The notes under the pieces were generated by a model. That model searched no databases and was not told where the DNA came from. It was given only the letters and a program-made list of their open reading frames with translations. From positions 1 through 36,308 of the forward strand of contig JAHWKT010000012.1 of NCBI GenBank assembly GCA_019347695.1: a stretch of DNA of 36,308 bases, given 5' to 3'. Position 1 is the first letter of the stretch. Every line of letters begins with the position of its first letter. The position numbers and the translations under genes are program-made. This DNA is from Actinomycetota bacterium. GTDB taxonomy: Bacteria > Actinomycetota > Nitriliruptoria > Euzebyales > JAHELV01. This document shows, in pieces, positions 18,066 to 26,437 of this stretch.

Positions 18066-18190
18066 GGCGGGCGCTCAGGTGGTTAGGTGTGTCGGTTGAG
18101 ACCCGCTGGTGGGTGCCATCGGCCACGGCGCGGCGGCGGCGCGGGGGTGTGTCGGTTCGGGCCCGCCAGTGGGTGCCATCGGCCACGGCG
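18025..18190. repeat. Three 45-bp direct repeats across the glycosyltransferase start
   Basis: Copies lie at 18025-18069, 18086-18130 and 18146-18190, with spacers of 16 and 15 bases. Each starts GGTGTGTCGGTT and ends ATCGGCCACGGCG; copies 2 and 3 differ at about five positions. Copy 1 encodes the N-terminus of the glycosyltransferase on the minus strand, including its GTG. Copies 2 and 3 fill the 150-base gap after cruF. On the minus strand each copy carries a GTGGCCGAT that could mimic a start, but copies 2 and 3 are out of frame with copy 1. Confidence 0.85.
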
Positions 18191-18215
18191 CGGCGGCAGC
18201 GGTGAACGGGCGGGG

Positions 18216-18995
18216 TCATCGCAACGCCCGGACGAGGGCGACGACCACCACGCCCATGCCGATCCCGCCGACGACCGCGGAGGTCGGCAGACCGAAGAAC
18301 ACGGCGTGGGCCATCACCGACGACGCGTAGGTCCACAGGTACAGCGCGACCGGGATGCGGTCGTCGGCGACCGCCGACTCCGCCGGCGCCACCGCCCGCA
18401 GCGTGGCCATCATGACCACGGCGACGACGAACCACGCGAGGTAGTTGGTGACGGGGATGTCCGCCACGGCCGGTCCCACCGTCTCCCACCGCCAGTGACC
18501 GGCCTGCACCATCTGCGGGTCGAGGAACAGGTCCCACGACGCCAGCGCCCAGCCACCGACGAGCGCGAGCCTCGCGGTGCCACCGCCGATCACCTCGCTG
18601 ACGACGTAGGCGGGGTAGGCCATCATCGTCCACGCGAGCCCGACGACCAGCGGCACATCCAGCAGCTGCGCGCCGAGCGAATCGAGGTACCGATACTCCC
18701 CGAACGGCAGCCCGGTGCTCACCCCGATCATCTCGATCGCCAGCCCACCCAGCGCGGTGGTCACGAACAGCGCGACCGCGAACGTCGCGCCACGCCACAG
18801 CAGCGCGTGCGTCAGCGAGGCGGCCGCGAAGCACACGACGATCCCGACCGTCAGCCGGTCCCGGGCCGGACCCTGCTCGATGAGCGGGTAGGCGATCTGG
18901 AGCGCGACCACCGCGGTTGCGAGCGCGACCGGCACCAACCGGACGACGGTCGCGGACGCCAACGGCTGGTCCAGCGACGGGTCGGCGTGGCTCAT
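18216..18995 (-). CDS. cruF: CruF-type carotenoid 1',2'-hydratase
   Basis: A polytopic membrane protein of 259 residues with about seven to eight hydrophobic segments. The conserved loop GLPFGEYRYLDSLGAQLLDV, the segment PLVVGLAWTMMAYPAYVV and WDLFLDPQMV, AGHWRWE are those of the CruF/COG2324 carotenoid biosynthesis family. Family members add water to the psi-end of acyclic or monocyclic carotenoids, giving a tertiary 1'-hydroxyl. ATG at 18995 overlaps the stop of the crtD-like gene by four bases. The hydroxyl it makes is a plausible site for the glycosyltransferase encoded next. Confidence 0.9.
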   Translation of the reverse strand: MSHADPSLDQPLASATVVRLVPVALATAVVALQIAYPLIEQGPARDRLTVGIVVCFAAASLTHALLWRGATFAVALFVTTALGGLAIEMIGVSTGLPFGEYRYLDSLGAQLLDVPLVVGLAWTMMAYPAYVVSEVIGGGTARLALVGGWALASWDLFLDPQMVQAGHWRWETVGPAVADIPVTNYLAWFVVAVVMMATLRAVAPAESAVADDRIPVALYLWTYASSVMAHAVFFGLPTSAVVGGIGMGVVVVALVRALR

Positions 18996-20539
18996 GCCCA
19001 CGGTCGCCACCACCGCGGCCGCCGGTCGGCCAGCAGCACCTTGGCCGCCGACCGGCCACTCGCGCCGAACACCCCACCGCCGGGGTGGGTCGACGCGCCG
19101 GTGAGGTACAGGCCCGTCACCGGTGTCCGGTTGCCGGACAGCTGGGGGGTCGGGCGCCACGCGAAAATCTGTGCCAGGTTCCTCTGCAGGTGCATCTCGG
19201 TGCCGCGACGCAGGCCGAGCTCGCGCTCGAGCTCCAGCGGGGTCTGCACGTGCAGGTGCTCCACGCTGTCCGCGAAGCCCGGAGCCGCCCGGTCGACCGC
19301 GGCCACGAGCTTGTGGCCCTCGCGGTCGGCGATCTCGTCCCAGTGCTCGCCGTTGGCCAGCTCGTAGGCGTGCCACTGCGCCCAGATCGTGATGTTGTGC
19401 TTGCCGGCCGGCGCGATCGTGTCGTCGAACGCCGAGAAGGTCATGACCAGCGGGATCGGCTCGGCCGGGGGGCGCCCCAGCAGATAGTCGGCCCAGGCCG
19501 CCCGCAGGGCGTGGCGCGACGGGGCGAGCAGCTGCATGCCACCCCACGCCTCGGGACCGGTCGCCGACGGGTACTGCGGCAGCGCGTCGGTGGCCACCCG
19601 CACGACCATGCCGATGCCGTTGCCGACGTTGACAGTCCGGGCGGTGGCACCCAGCAGGCCGTCTCCGAGCAGGTCGACCGTCTCGAGGATGTGGCAGCCG
19701 GCGATGACGGCCCGACACGCGATGCGGTCGCCGCTGGCGGTCTGCACAGCGTGCACGCCCGCTGCGCCGACCTCGACGTGGGTGGCAGCGTCGCCGAGGC
19801 GCAGCGTGCCGCCGGCGGCGGCGAAGCGGCGGGCCAGCGCCACCGACAGCATGCCCGAGCCGCCGACCGGATGGCCCGGTGGGAGGCGGTGCATCACCAT
19901 GTTCCACGCCACAAGCTCGGCGGTGGCCGGCTGGTGGGTGGGCGGGCCCGACTGCGCGCCCATCCACGCCAGCGCGGTCTTGAGCCGCTCGTCGGTGAAG
20001 TGCAGGTCGAGCAGCTCGTCGCCCGACAGCAGGAACTGTCGGCCCAGCTCGATCGAGGGCACCCCGGAGGACCGGCCGATGCCCGCGAGGTGGCGTACGA
20101 GGTGCCGTCCCGTCGGGGGGTGTTGGAAGGCCTCGAAGACCTTCAGGTTGTGGGCGGACCAGGCGCTGGCGAACCCGTGGTAGGCGTAGGCGTCGGCGTC
20201 GCCGCACACCTTGGCGATCGACTGGCAGGCGGCGTCGAGATCGACGTGCAACGCGATCGCGTCGCTGTCGAACGGTGCGTAGCCCCACGGATCGAGATCC
20301 TGGTACACCAGCCCGTGCGCGGCGAGGTCGAGCTCCTCGACGATCCCGGTGTGGCGGACCATGATGTGGGCGCTCGAGCCGACGTCCATGTGGTAGCCGG
20401 GGAAGCGCTCGACGGTGGAGACGGCGCCACCGACGACGTCGCGCCGCTCAACCACCTCGACGTCCAGGCCCGCCCGCGCCAGGTAGCAGGCAGCGACCAG
20501 GGCGTTGTGACCCGCTCCGACGACCACGACATCTCGCAC
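18992..20539 (-). CDS. CrtD/CrtI-like FAD-dependent carotenoid oxidoreductase
   Basis: A 515-residue flavoprotein of the phytoene-desaturase superfamily, of the branch beginning DVVVVGAGHNALVAACYLAR. VERRDVVGGAVST, the central region and the C-terminal GLYLTGASTHPGGGVFGASG fit that branch. Coupled by a four-base overlap to cruF, it likely performs a 3',4'-desaturation or another oxidation on the same carotenoid end. I place the start at GTG 20539 because it gives the family N-terminus and a TAGTAT box lies eight bases upstream, consistent with a leaderless mRNA. A GTG at 20575 would add 12 residues. Confidence 0.85.
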   Translation of the reverse strand: MRDVVVVGAGHNALVAACYLARAGLDVEVVERRDVVGGAVSTVERFPGYHMDVGSSAHIMVRHTGIVEELDLAAHGLVYQDLDPWGYAPFDSDAIALHVDLDAACQSIAKVCGDADAYAYHGFASAWSAHNLKVFEAFQHPPTGRHLVRHLAGIGRSSGVPSIELGRQFLLSGDELLDLHFTDERLKTALAWMGAQSGPPTHQPATAELVAWNMVMHRLPPGHPVGGSGMLSVALARRFAAAGGTLRLGDAATHVEVGAAGVHAVQTASGDRIACRAVIAGCHILETVDLLGDGLLGATARTVNVGNGIGMVVRVATDALPQYPSATGPEAWGGMQLLAPSRHALRAAWADYLLGRPPAEPIPLVMTFSAFDDTIAPAGKHNITIWAQWHAYELANGEHWDEIADREGHKLVAAVDRAAPGFADSVEHLHVQTPLELERELGLRRGTEMHLQRNLAQIFAWRPTPQLSGNRTPVTGLYLTGASTHPGGGVFGASGRSAAKVLLADRRPRWWRPWA

Positions 20540-20547
20540 GGGCGCCA

Positions 20548-20553
20548 ATACTA
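20548..20553 (-). promoter_or_regulatory. -10 box (TAGTAT) for a leaderless crtD-like mRNA
   Basis: TAGTAT on the minus strand ends eight bases before the GTG at 20539, so transcription would begin at or next to the start codon. There is no Shine-Dalgarno site. It would make crtD-cruF-GT-crtI a transcription unit separable from crtA. Confidence 0.4.
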
Positions 20554-20602
20554 CGGGGGCGTGGAGCCTGGTCACACGACGCGGTGACTGAGCTCCACGC
20601 CC

Positions 20603-21310
20603 TCAGGCCAGCGGATCGTCGCCGAAGACGGTCCCGCCATGGTCGCGGACGGCGAACCGTGCGAACAGCTCCTCGGCGTACCAGTGTTCGTCGCTGCTGC
20701 GCCGGACCACGTCGCGGTGTGGCGCGCCGCGGTAGGCGAACGCCTGCATGTCGGCGGCCGACGACCACAGGCTGAACGTGCCCTGCAGGCCGATCGGCGC
20801 CTCGCCGATGCCGATCCGCAGCAGCAGCCCGTCGGCGCGGTCGAGGTCGGCGTTGACGGCGGCGACCGACCGCCAGAACCGCCCGGCACGCCGCACGCGA
20901 AGCCGTGCCCTGGTCACGACGGCGACGGGGCCGACCGACGTAGCCTCTCCGGCGTCCGCGCGTGCCGGAAACGGGGTGGCACCCGACCACCGCCCGGTGG
21001 CGCGAAGCGGTCGCAGGGTGGCCCACCAGTGCTCGTCGGCGATGCGGCGCCACCCCGGCACGACGTCGGCCTGCTGAGCGAACGCGGCGGCGTCCGTGGC
21101 GGCGGGCCACACCGTCAGCAGGGCCCAGCGCCGCAGGTCGGCGTCGCGGGCGTCGAACGTCCGCCCGTCGCCGGTGCCCAGCAACTTCCAGAACACCGGC
21201 GCCGCGAGACGCAGCCGCCAGCGGTCGGTCGCTATGCGCCACACCGCTTGCGGCACTGCGCCCGTCGACACGGTGAACAGGTCGAACCGGCACGTCGTCT
21301 CGGGAGGCAT
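20603..21310 (-). CDS. crtA: CrtA-like (spheroidene monooxygenase family) protein
   Basis: A 235-residue protein with the CrtA family marks VFWKLLGTGDGRTF, RRWALLTVW, RATGRWSGATPF and the late WSSAADMQAFAYRGAPH, then EELFARFAVRDHGGT. Family members add a keto group at C-2 of acyclic carotenoids. Here it is the first gene of the carotenoid cluster, 63 bases ahead of the crtD-like gene, so it probably ketolates the same pigment. I use ATG 21310; a GTG at 21328 adds six residues. No Shine-Dalgarno site is visible. The exact oxidation is inferred. Confidence 0.8.
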   Translation of the reverse strand: MPPETTCRFDLFTVSTGAVPQAVWRIATDRWRLRLAAPVFWKLLGTGDGRTFDARDADLRRWALLTVWPAATDAAAFAQQADVVPGWRRIADEHWWATLRPLRATGRWSGATPFPARADAGEATSVGPVAVVTRARLRVRRAGRFWRSVAAVNADLDRADGLLLRIGIGEAPIGLQGTFSLWSSAADMQAFAYRGAPHRDVVRRSSDEHWYAEELFARFAVRDHGGTVFGDDPLA

Positions 21311-21493
21311 CGAGCCACAGGATCGCACGCCGGGCCGCGCATCGTCTCGGCGTGCTGGCGTACGAAACCGGGCTGGTCACGCCGAGCGCCGACACCAGCT
21401 GACGTGGCGGCCGGGGTGGGGGAGCGTCCCCGCGGACCACGCCGTCCACAGGTTCCGGTCGCGGGCGGCGTGCGCCGGTGGCACGATACGGCC

Positions 21494-22054
21494 ATGAGCG
21501 CCCCGCCCGAGATGACCGACGTCGTCCGCCCGCTGTACCGGGTGGAGTACGACGCCCTCGTCGAGCAGGGCTTCCTGGTGGACGAACCGGTCGAGCTGCT
21601 CGAGGGGCGCCTGCTGGCGGCGAGTCCCGAAGGTGATCGCCATGCGACCGTGATCCGGCGCCTCACCCGGTTGCTCGTCGAGGCGATCCCGGCCGACGAG
21701 GGCGACATCGGGGTCGGCAACCCGATCGCCCTGAGCGACCTGTCAGAGCCCGAGCCGGATCTCGCGGTCTTCCCACCCGCTTCCGGCTACCGCGCGGGCC
21801 ATCCGTCCACCGCCACCCTGCTGATCGAGGTGTCGCGATCGAGCCTGCGTCGTGACCGGACGCTCAAGCGGCGGATCTACGCCCAGGCCGGGGTGCCCGA
21901 CTACTGGATCGTCGACCTGCAGAACGACGTGCTGAGCGTCCACCGCGACCCGGCCGACGTTGACTTCCGGTCGGTGACGCACCTCCAGCGCGGCGACGTG
22001 CGGCCCCTGCACCATCCCCGGCTGCGGATCGCCGTCGGCGAGCTGCTCCGCTGA
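21494..22054 (+). CDS. Uma2-family (DUF820) putative endonuclease
   Basis: A 186-residue protein with a restriction-endonuclease-like core. It shows the family pattern ELLEGRL, SEPEPDLAVF (acidic metal ligands), LLIEVSRSSLRRDRTLKRRI and YAQAGVPDYWIVDLQ. These proteins occur in many copies in cyanobacteria and actinobacteria and are thought to be nucleases, but most have no proven role. ATG at 21494 without a strong Shine-Dalgarno site. It is a lone gene divergent from crtA and shows no sign of linked transposition or restriction genes. Confidence 0.88.
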   Translation: MSAPPEMTDVVRPLYRVEYDALVEQGFLVDEPVELLEGRLLAASPEGDRHATVIRRLTRLLVEAIPADEGDIGVGNPIALSDLSEPEPDLAVFPPASGYRAGHPSTATLLIEVSRSSLRRDRTLKRRIYAQAGVPDYWIVDLQNDVLSVHRDPADVDFRSVTHLQRGDVRPLHHPRLRIAVGELLR

Positions 22055-22086
22055 CGCCTGCCAGCCCAGGCCTTGGCACCTGCCGG

Positions 22087-22986
22087 TCAGGCCGGCGTCA
22101 GCAGCGCCTCCACCTGCGCGCGCGTCGGCAGGCTCGGCTCGGCGCCCACCACCGTCGAGGAGTACGCACCGGCGGCGTTGGCTAGACGCACGGCCTGCTC
22201 GAGTGAGCTGCCCTCGGCGATCGAGATCGCCAGCGCCGCGTTGAAGCTGGCGCCCGCCGCGGTGATGTCGGTCGCGTGCACCGGTGGCGGCGGTGCGCTG
22301 CCCTCGCCGTCATCGTCGCACCAGGCCGCGCCGGCGGCGCCCATCGTGACCACCGCCGCGCGACCGTCGTGGTGCAGCTGACGGGCGAGGTCCACGCCAG
22401 CGACCTCGCCGCCGGCACCGAGCAGCCGCCGCGCCTCGTGCTGGTTGAGCGACACGACGGTGGGCACCTCGAGCAGCTTGTCGGTCAGCTCCTCGACCGG
22501 GGCGGGGTTCAGCAGCACCTCCGCACCGCGGTTGCGGATGATCCGTGCCGCGTGACACGACGTGGCCGCACTCACCTCGCCCTGCAGCAGGAGGATGTCG
22601 CAGTCGGGCAGGTCAGCGCAGTGGGCGGCAGCCAGCAGCCGGTTGGCACCCGGATACTGCACGTACCCGACCGCGCCATCGTGGGTGATCAGGGGTACGG
22701 CGACCGCCGTGGGGGTGCCGCGCAGCTGCACGACGCGGCTGGCGTCGACATGCTCGCGCTCGAGCGCCGCGAGGAACGCGTCGCCGTACGGATCGCGACC
22801 GACGGCACCGATCATCGACACCTGGGCGCCCATCCGCGCGAGCGCGACGGCGTGGTTGTAGCCCTTCCCGCCACGGAACCGGGCAAAGTCGGACGCGATC
22901 ACCACATCACCGGGCCCTGGACGGACATCGACCATGAAGGCGAGGTCCATGACCAGGGAACCTACGACGACGGCCCGTACGGCCAT
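22087..22986 (-). CDS. PfkB/ribokinase-family protein lacking the catalytic Asp
   Basis: A 299-residue ribokinase-like fold. The first PfkB signature is intact (FARFRGGKGYNHAVALARMG), as are VGSLVMDLAF, LNPAP and SLNQHEARRLLG. The second signature, normally DTTxAGDxFNGAL, reads DITAAGASFNAALA. The catalytic base Asp is Ser247 (codon 22246-22248), which I checked at the base level. It should have little or no ordinary kinase activity and may be a nucleoside or sugar sensor, or use another base. It converges on the Uma2 gene and faces away from the Kelch-like gene end. No linked sugar transporter or isomerase is present. Confidence 0.85.
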   Translation of the reverse strand: MAVRAVVVGSLVMDLAFMVDVRPGPGDVVIASDFARFRGGKGYNHAVALARMGAQVSMIGAVGRDPYGDAFLAALEREHVDASRVVQLRGTPTAVAVPLITHDGAVGYVQYPGANRLLAAAHCADLPDCDILLLQGEVSAATSCHAARIIRNRGAEVLLNPAPVEELTDKLLEVPTVVSLNQHEARRLLGAGGEVAGVDLARQLHHDGRAAVVTMGAAGAAWCDDDGEGSAPPPPVHATDITAAGASFNAALAISIAEGSSLEQAVRLANAAGAYSSTVVGAEPSLPTRAQVEALLTPA

Positions 22987-23083
22987 CTCTCATCTCCTAC
23001 GCGCACCAGCCTGAACGTCGACCTGCGAAACCGCGGTCGATCGTGGTGTCATCCTACTCCCCGAGTGCGGCGTGTAAAGGTTT

Positions 23084-24289
23084 TCACGGGGCAGGGGCGC
23101 AGCACTCCGGCGTATACATCGCCCCGCCGGTGCCGAACGCCCCCCATGTGAACAGGCTTGCACCGGTCCACACGGTCGGCCGGGGCAGCGCGGCGGGTAA
23201 CGGCGGCGCCGGGAGCGGCGTCCACCGGTCGCGCGTGGGGTCGAGGATCGCTCCGTCGTTGGCCAGGCGGTCCCACACGATCAGTCCGTCGCCGATCCAG
23301 AGTGCATCCACCGCCCACGTCGTCGCGATCGGTCCGGGATCGAGACGCCGCCACCGTGCGCCGTCGAACGCGGTGGCGTAATTCGGTCGGCCGTCCCCGC
23401 TGGCGCCCCACAGGACGATCTGGTCACCCACAGCCGCGCCCACGAGTCGGCGCAGTCGCCGGCCGGACAAGGCTGGGGGGCCGGCGACGCGCTGCCAGCC
23501 GGCGTCGTCGTCGCGCAGGTCGAGTCGCAGCCCGTCACCGGACGCATCGTCGACGTCGTCGGTGTCGGTGGCGCGGCCGAACACGAGCAGCGTGGATCCG
23601 GCGGGCAGCATGACGTGTTCGGACGTCAGCCGTGCCGGGACGTCCGGCAGGCGCTGCCAGCGATCGGCTCCCGGGTCGAGCCCGAACACCGCCGACGAAC
23701 CGTCGCGCACGAAGGGCTCGGTGACCGCCACCACCGACCATCCGACGGCGAACACCCGGTCGGTCAGCGCGTGGCCGACCGGCACCGGCAGGGTGGGGGC
23801 CGCATGCCACCGGCGGCGCGTTGGGTCGTAGCGGAACGTCTCGCGGGCGGAGACGAACACGGCCTCGGCACCGGTCCACACACCCTGTGCGATGGCGTCG
23901 TGGGCGTCGTGCTCGACGAGCCGGCGCCAGGTGCCGGTCGCCGGGTCGAAGGCACCGCCGTCGGTCAGTGGCCGACCATGCGAATCGAAGCCGCCCCAGA
24001 CGATCACCTCGGTACCGGTCCACACCAGCGCCGGCCCGCCTCTGGACGTCAGCGGTGCGATCGGCAGACGCCGCCAGGTCCCCGGGCGTGGGCGCCGCCA
24101 TCGTGTGTCCTGGACCGTCAGCGGCGCCTCGGTCGACGGGTCCGACGAGATCTCGAGGCGTCCGGCCGGCTCGCCCCGTTCGGGGACGACCGTCGCAACC
24201 AGCACTGCGACGACCGCAGCGCCGACGATCGCGGCCAGGCTGGAGCCGAATCGACGGGACCTCGGCTGCTCCCAACGGCTCACACCCAC
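23084..24289 (-). CDS. Membrane-anchored Kelch-like beta-propeller protein
   Basis: About 401 residues: a short Arg-rich N-terminus, one hydrophobic anchor (SLAAIVGAAVVAVLVATVV) and a periplasm- or outside-facing domain with repeated Kelch-type units. Typical units are WTGTEVIVWGGFDSHGRPL, GAFDPATGTWRRL and GDQIVLWGASGDGR. Such propellers usually bind other proteins or carbohydrates; no catalytic site is seen. The C-terminus PECCAPAP has paired cysteines. The start is GTG 24289 (TACGTT five bases upstream suggests a leaderless mRNA) or GTG 24283. It is a lone gene downstream of the terminator of the ABC operon. Confidence 0.75.
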   Translation of the reverse strand: MGVSRWEQPRSRRFGSSLAAIVGAAVVAVLVATVVPERGEPAGRLEISSDPSTEAPLTVQDTRWRRPRPGTWRRLPIAPLTSRGGPALVWTGTEVIVWGGFDSHGRPLTDGGAFDPATGTWRRLVEHDAHDAIAQGVWTGAEAVFVSARETFRYDPTRRRWHAAPTLPVPVGHALTDRVFAVGWSVVAVTEPFVRDGSSAVFGLDPGADRWQRLPDVPARLTSEHVMLPAGSTLLVFGRATDTDDVDDASGDGLRLDLRDDDAGWQRVAGPPALSGRRLRRLVGAAVGDQIVLWGASGDGRPNYATAFDGARWRRLDPGPIATTWAVDALWIGDGLIVWDRLANDGAILDPTRDRWTPLPAPPLPAALPRPTVWTGASLFTWGAFGTGGAMYTPECCAPAP

Positions 24290-24329
24290 CAACGTAGTCG
24301 TCGGTGGACGGCGCGTCCTCGCGTCGAAC

Positions 24330-24369
24330 ACGCATGCGGCCCGCACCCATCAGTGCGGGCCGCATGCGT
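24330..24369 (-). terminator. Strong hairpin ending the carbohydrate ABC operon
   Basis: ACGCATGCGGCCCGCAC at 24330-24346 pairs perfectly over 17 bases with 24353-24369; the loop is CCATCA. It starts 23 bases after the last permease gene. There is no U-run, as is common in high-GC actinobacteria. Confidence 0.8.
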
Positions 24370-24392
24370 GACGTGGATGTGGCGGGGTGGCC

Positions 24393-25373
24393 CTAGCCCT
24401 TCACGGACCCAGCGGTCAGTCCGCGGACGAAGTAGCGCTGCAGCGAGAAGAACACGATCATCGGCACGATCATCGTGATGAACGCCGCCGCGGTGAGCAG
24501 GTGCCAGTCCTGCCCGCGGGAGCCGATCAGCTCGGCCAGGGCGACGGTGACGACCTTGACGTCGGGTGTGACACCCAGGAACACCAACGCGACGAGGAAG
24601 TCGTTCCAGACCCACAGGAACTGGAAGATCGTGAACGCCGCGAGCGCCGGCACCGACAGCGGCACGATCAGCCGCCAGAACGTCTGGAACTGCGTGGCGC
24701 CGTCGACCTTTGCCGACTCGATCACTTCGCGCGGCAGCGATCCCATGTAGTTGCGCAAGATGTAGACCGCCAGCGGCATGCCGAAGCCGGTGTGGGCGAG
24801 CCACACCGAGAGGAACGTGCCGCTGATCCCGAGCGTCTCGAAGATGCGGATGAACGGCACGAAGGCCACCTGCAGCGGCACGACGAGCAGCCCGACGAAG
24901 ATCACGAAGATGACCTCACGGCCCTGGAACTCCATCCAGCTGAACGCGTACGCGGCGAACGCCGCCGCCGAGATGGGGATGAGGGTCGCGGGAATCGTCA
25001 CGATCAGGCTGTTGACGAAGGCGCCCGCGAAGTCGTTCTCGAACAGCACGATGTCGTAGTTCGACAGCGTCCACTGGGTGAAGTCCAGCGGGCTGGCAAA
25101 GGCGGTCCACCACCCGGTCGACTGCACGTCGGTGCGCTCGCGGAAGGACGACACCAACAGGCCGATCGAGGGGATCGTCCACAGGAGGCACAGCGCGAGC
25201 ACGGAGATGCGCACGACCCAGCTCGAGCCGCTGGTCACCCCCTTGCCGCCGCCGACACCGGCGCCAGTGCCCTTGGTGACCTCGTCATCCTCCTGCGCCA
25301 GCTCGCCGGGCTCGGTGTCGGCGTCCGGCCGCTGGTCCTCGCGAACCTCGTCGCCTCGCATCTGGTCGCTCAT
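24393..25373 (-). CDS. Carbohydrate ABC transporter permease (MalG/AglG-like)
   Basis: One of two membrane subunits of a sugar importer. 326 residues; an unusual acidic, Gly-rich cytoplasmic N-tail of about 50 residues precedes six membrane segments. The EAA loop that contacts the ATPase is EVIESAKVDGATQFQTFWRL followed by IVPLSVPAL. Its end (FVRGLTAGSVKG) is typical of MalG-type subunits. The ATG overlaps the stop of the other permease by four bases. It is the last gene of the operon and is followed by a perfect 17-bp hairpin. Confidence 0.93.
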   Translation of the reverse strand: MSDQMRGDEVREDQRPDADTEPGELAQEDDEVTKGTGAGVGGGKGVTSGSSWVVRISVLALCLLWTIPSIGLLVSSFRERTDVQSTGWWTAFASPLDFTQWTLSNYDIVLFENDFAGAFVNSLIVTIPATLIPISAAAFAAYAFSWMEFQGREVIFVIFVGLLVVPLQVAFVPFIRIFETLGISGTFLSVWLAHTGFGMPLAVYILRNYMGSLPREVIESAKVDGATQFQTFWRLIVPLSVPALAAFTIFQFLWVWNDFLVALVFLGVTPDVKVVTVALAELIGSRGQDWHLLTAAAFITMIVPMIVFFSLQRYFVRGLTAGSVKG

Positions 25374-26344
25374 CGGGTGGCCTCCTGCTCACGGAAGCGA
25401 CGGATGTTCCAGATCATCACCGGGATCGTCGCCAGGATCAACGCCACCACGATGACCGCCGCATGCCCGAACTGGCGGAACGTGATGAGCTCGGTGATGA
25501 ACAGGTTGGCGATGATGTCCGTACCGAAACGGCCGCCGGTCAGCACGCGGACGATGTCGAACACCTTCAACACGAGGATCAGGATGGTCGTGGTGACGAC
25601 CGCGATCGTCGACGCGATCTGTGGCACCACGACGCGCCAGAAGATCTGTGTCTCCGTCGCGCCATCGATGCGCGCCGCCTCGATGGTGTCCTCCGGCACG
25701 GCCTTGATCGCCGCGGACAGCAGCACCATGGCGAACCCGGCCTGCAGCCACACCATGATGAACATCAGCGCGAAGTCGTTGATCGGCGTGGTCTGCAGCC
25801 AGGTGACGGGCGTGAAGCCGAAGCCGGTGACGATGGAGTTGAGCAACCCGATCTGGGGGCGTCCCTGCGGCCGCCACGCGTACATGAAACCCCAGATCGT
25901 GCTGGCGCCGACGAAGCTGATCGCCATCGGCAGGAAGATCGTCGACTTGGCGACGTTCTCCCAGCGTGGCTGCAGCCTGTCGGCGAGCACCGCGATCGCC
26001 AGGCCCACCGCGACCGCTGCCGTCGGGACGAAGACGATCCACAGCAGGTTGTTGAACATCGCCTCGCGGACGGCCGGATCCGTCACGAGGAACTGGTAGT
26101 TCTCCAGCCCGACGAACTCGTCGGCCGATGGTCCGCGGAAGCTGTCGATGAACGTCTGGATTGCCGGGTAGAGCAGGAAGGCGCCGACGACGAACACCGC
26201 GGGGCCGATGAACACGTACGGCTTGAACCGCTGCTCCCACTTCTCCGGCATGCGTTCGACCAGGGCGTTCAGTGCCCAGAACAGGACGATCGCGCCGCCC
26301 ACACCGAGCACGATGGCGATGACCGCGGTGATCAAGCTGCCCAC
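25370..26344 (-). CDS. Carbohydrate ABC transporter permease (MalF/AglF-like)
   Basis: The partner membrane subunit, 324 residues. It has a first hydrophobic segment at the extreme N-terminus, then YVFIGPAVFVVGAFLLYPAI, and later segments. The EAA loop is EDTIEAARIDGATETQIFWR followed by VVVPQIAS. The N-terminal layout fits the alpha-glucoside (AglF) type rather than the large-loop MalF of enterics. It follows the binding-protein gene across a 93-base gap that holds a hairpin, which should lower permease output relative to binding protein. Confidence 0.93.
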   Translation of the reverse strand: MGSLITAVIAIVLGVGGAIVLFWALNALVERMPEKWEQRFKPYVFIGPAVFVVGAFLLYPAIQTFIDSFRGPSADEFVGLENYQFLVTDPAVREAMFNNLLWIVFVPTAAVAVGLAIAVLADRLQPRWENVAKSTIFLPMAISFVGASTIWGFMYAWRPQGRPQIGLLNSIVTGFGFTPVTWLQTTPINDFALMFIMVWLQAGFAMVLLSAAIKAVPEDTIEAARIDGATETQIFWRVVVPQIASTIAVVTTTILILVLKVFDIVRVLTGGRFGTDIIANLFITELITFRQFGHAAVIVVALILATIPVMIWNIRRFREQEATR

Positions 26345-26370
26345 GTTGCCTCCTCGCTCTCCTGTACGCG

Positions 26371-26410
26371 GACGGGCGGTGGATCAGACCTGTCCGATCC
26401 ACCGCCCGTC
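26371..26410 (-). terminator. Intercistronic hairpin between binding protein and permease genes
   Basis: GACGGGCGGTGGATC (26371-26385) is perfectly complementary to 26396-26410 with a 10-base loop. Such hairpins after sugar-binding-protein genes partly end transcription or protect the upstream mRNA, giving more binding protein than permease. Confidence 0.8.
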
Positions 26411-26437
26411 ATCGCGCGCCTTCTCCGGCTGCTCGTG

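Noticed and set aside
18025-18190. CRISPR array
   Set aside because: Only three imperfect 45-bp copies with GC-rich 15-16 bp spacers, one copy inside a coding region, and no cas genes.
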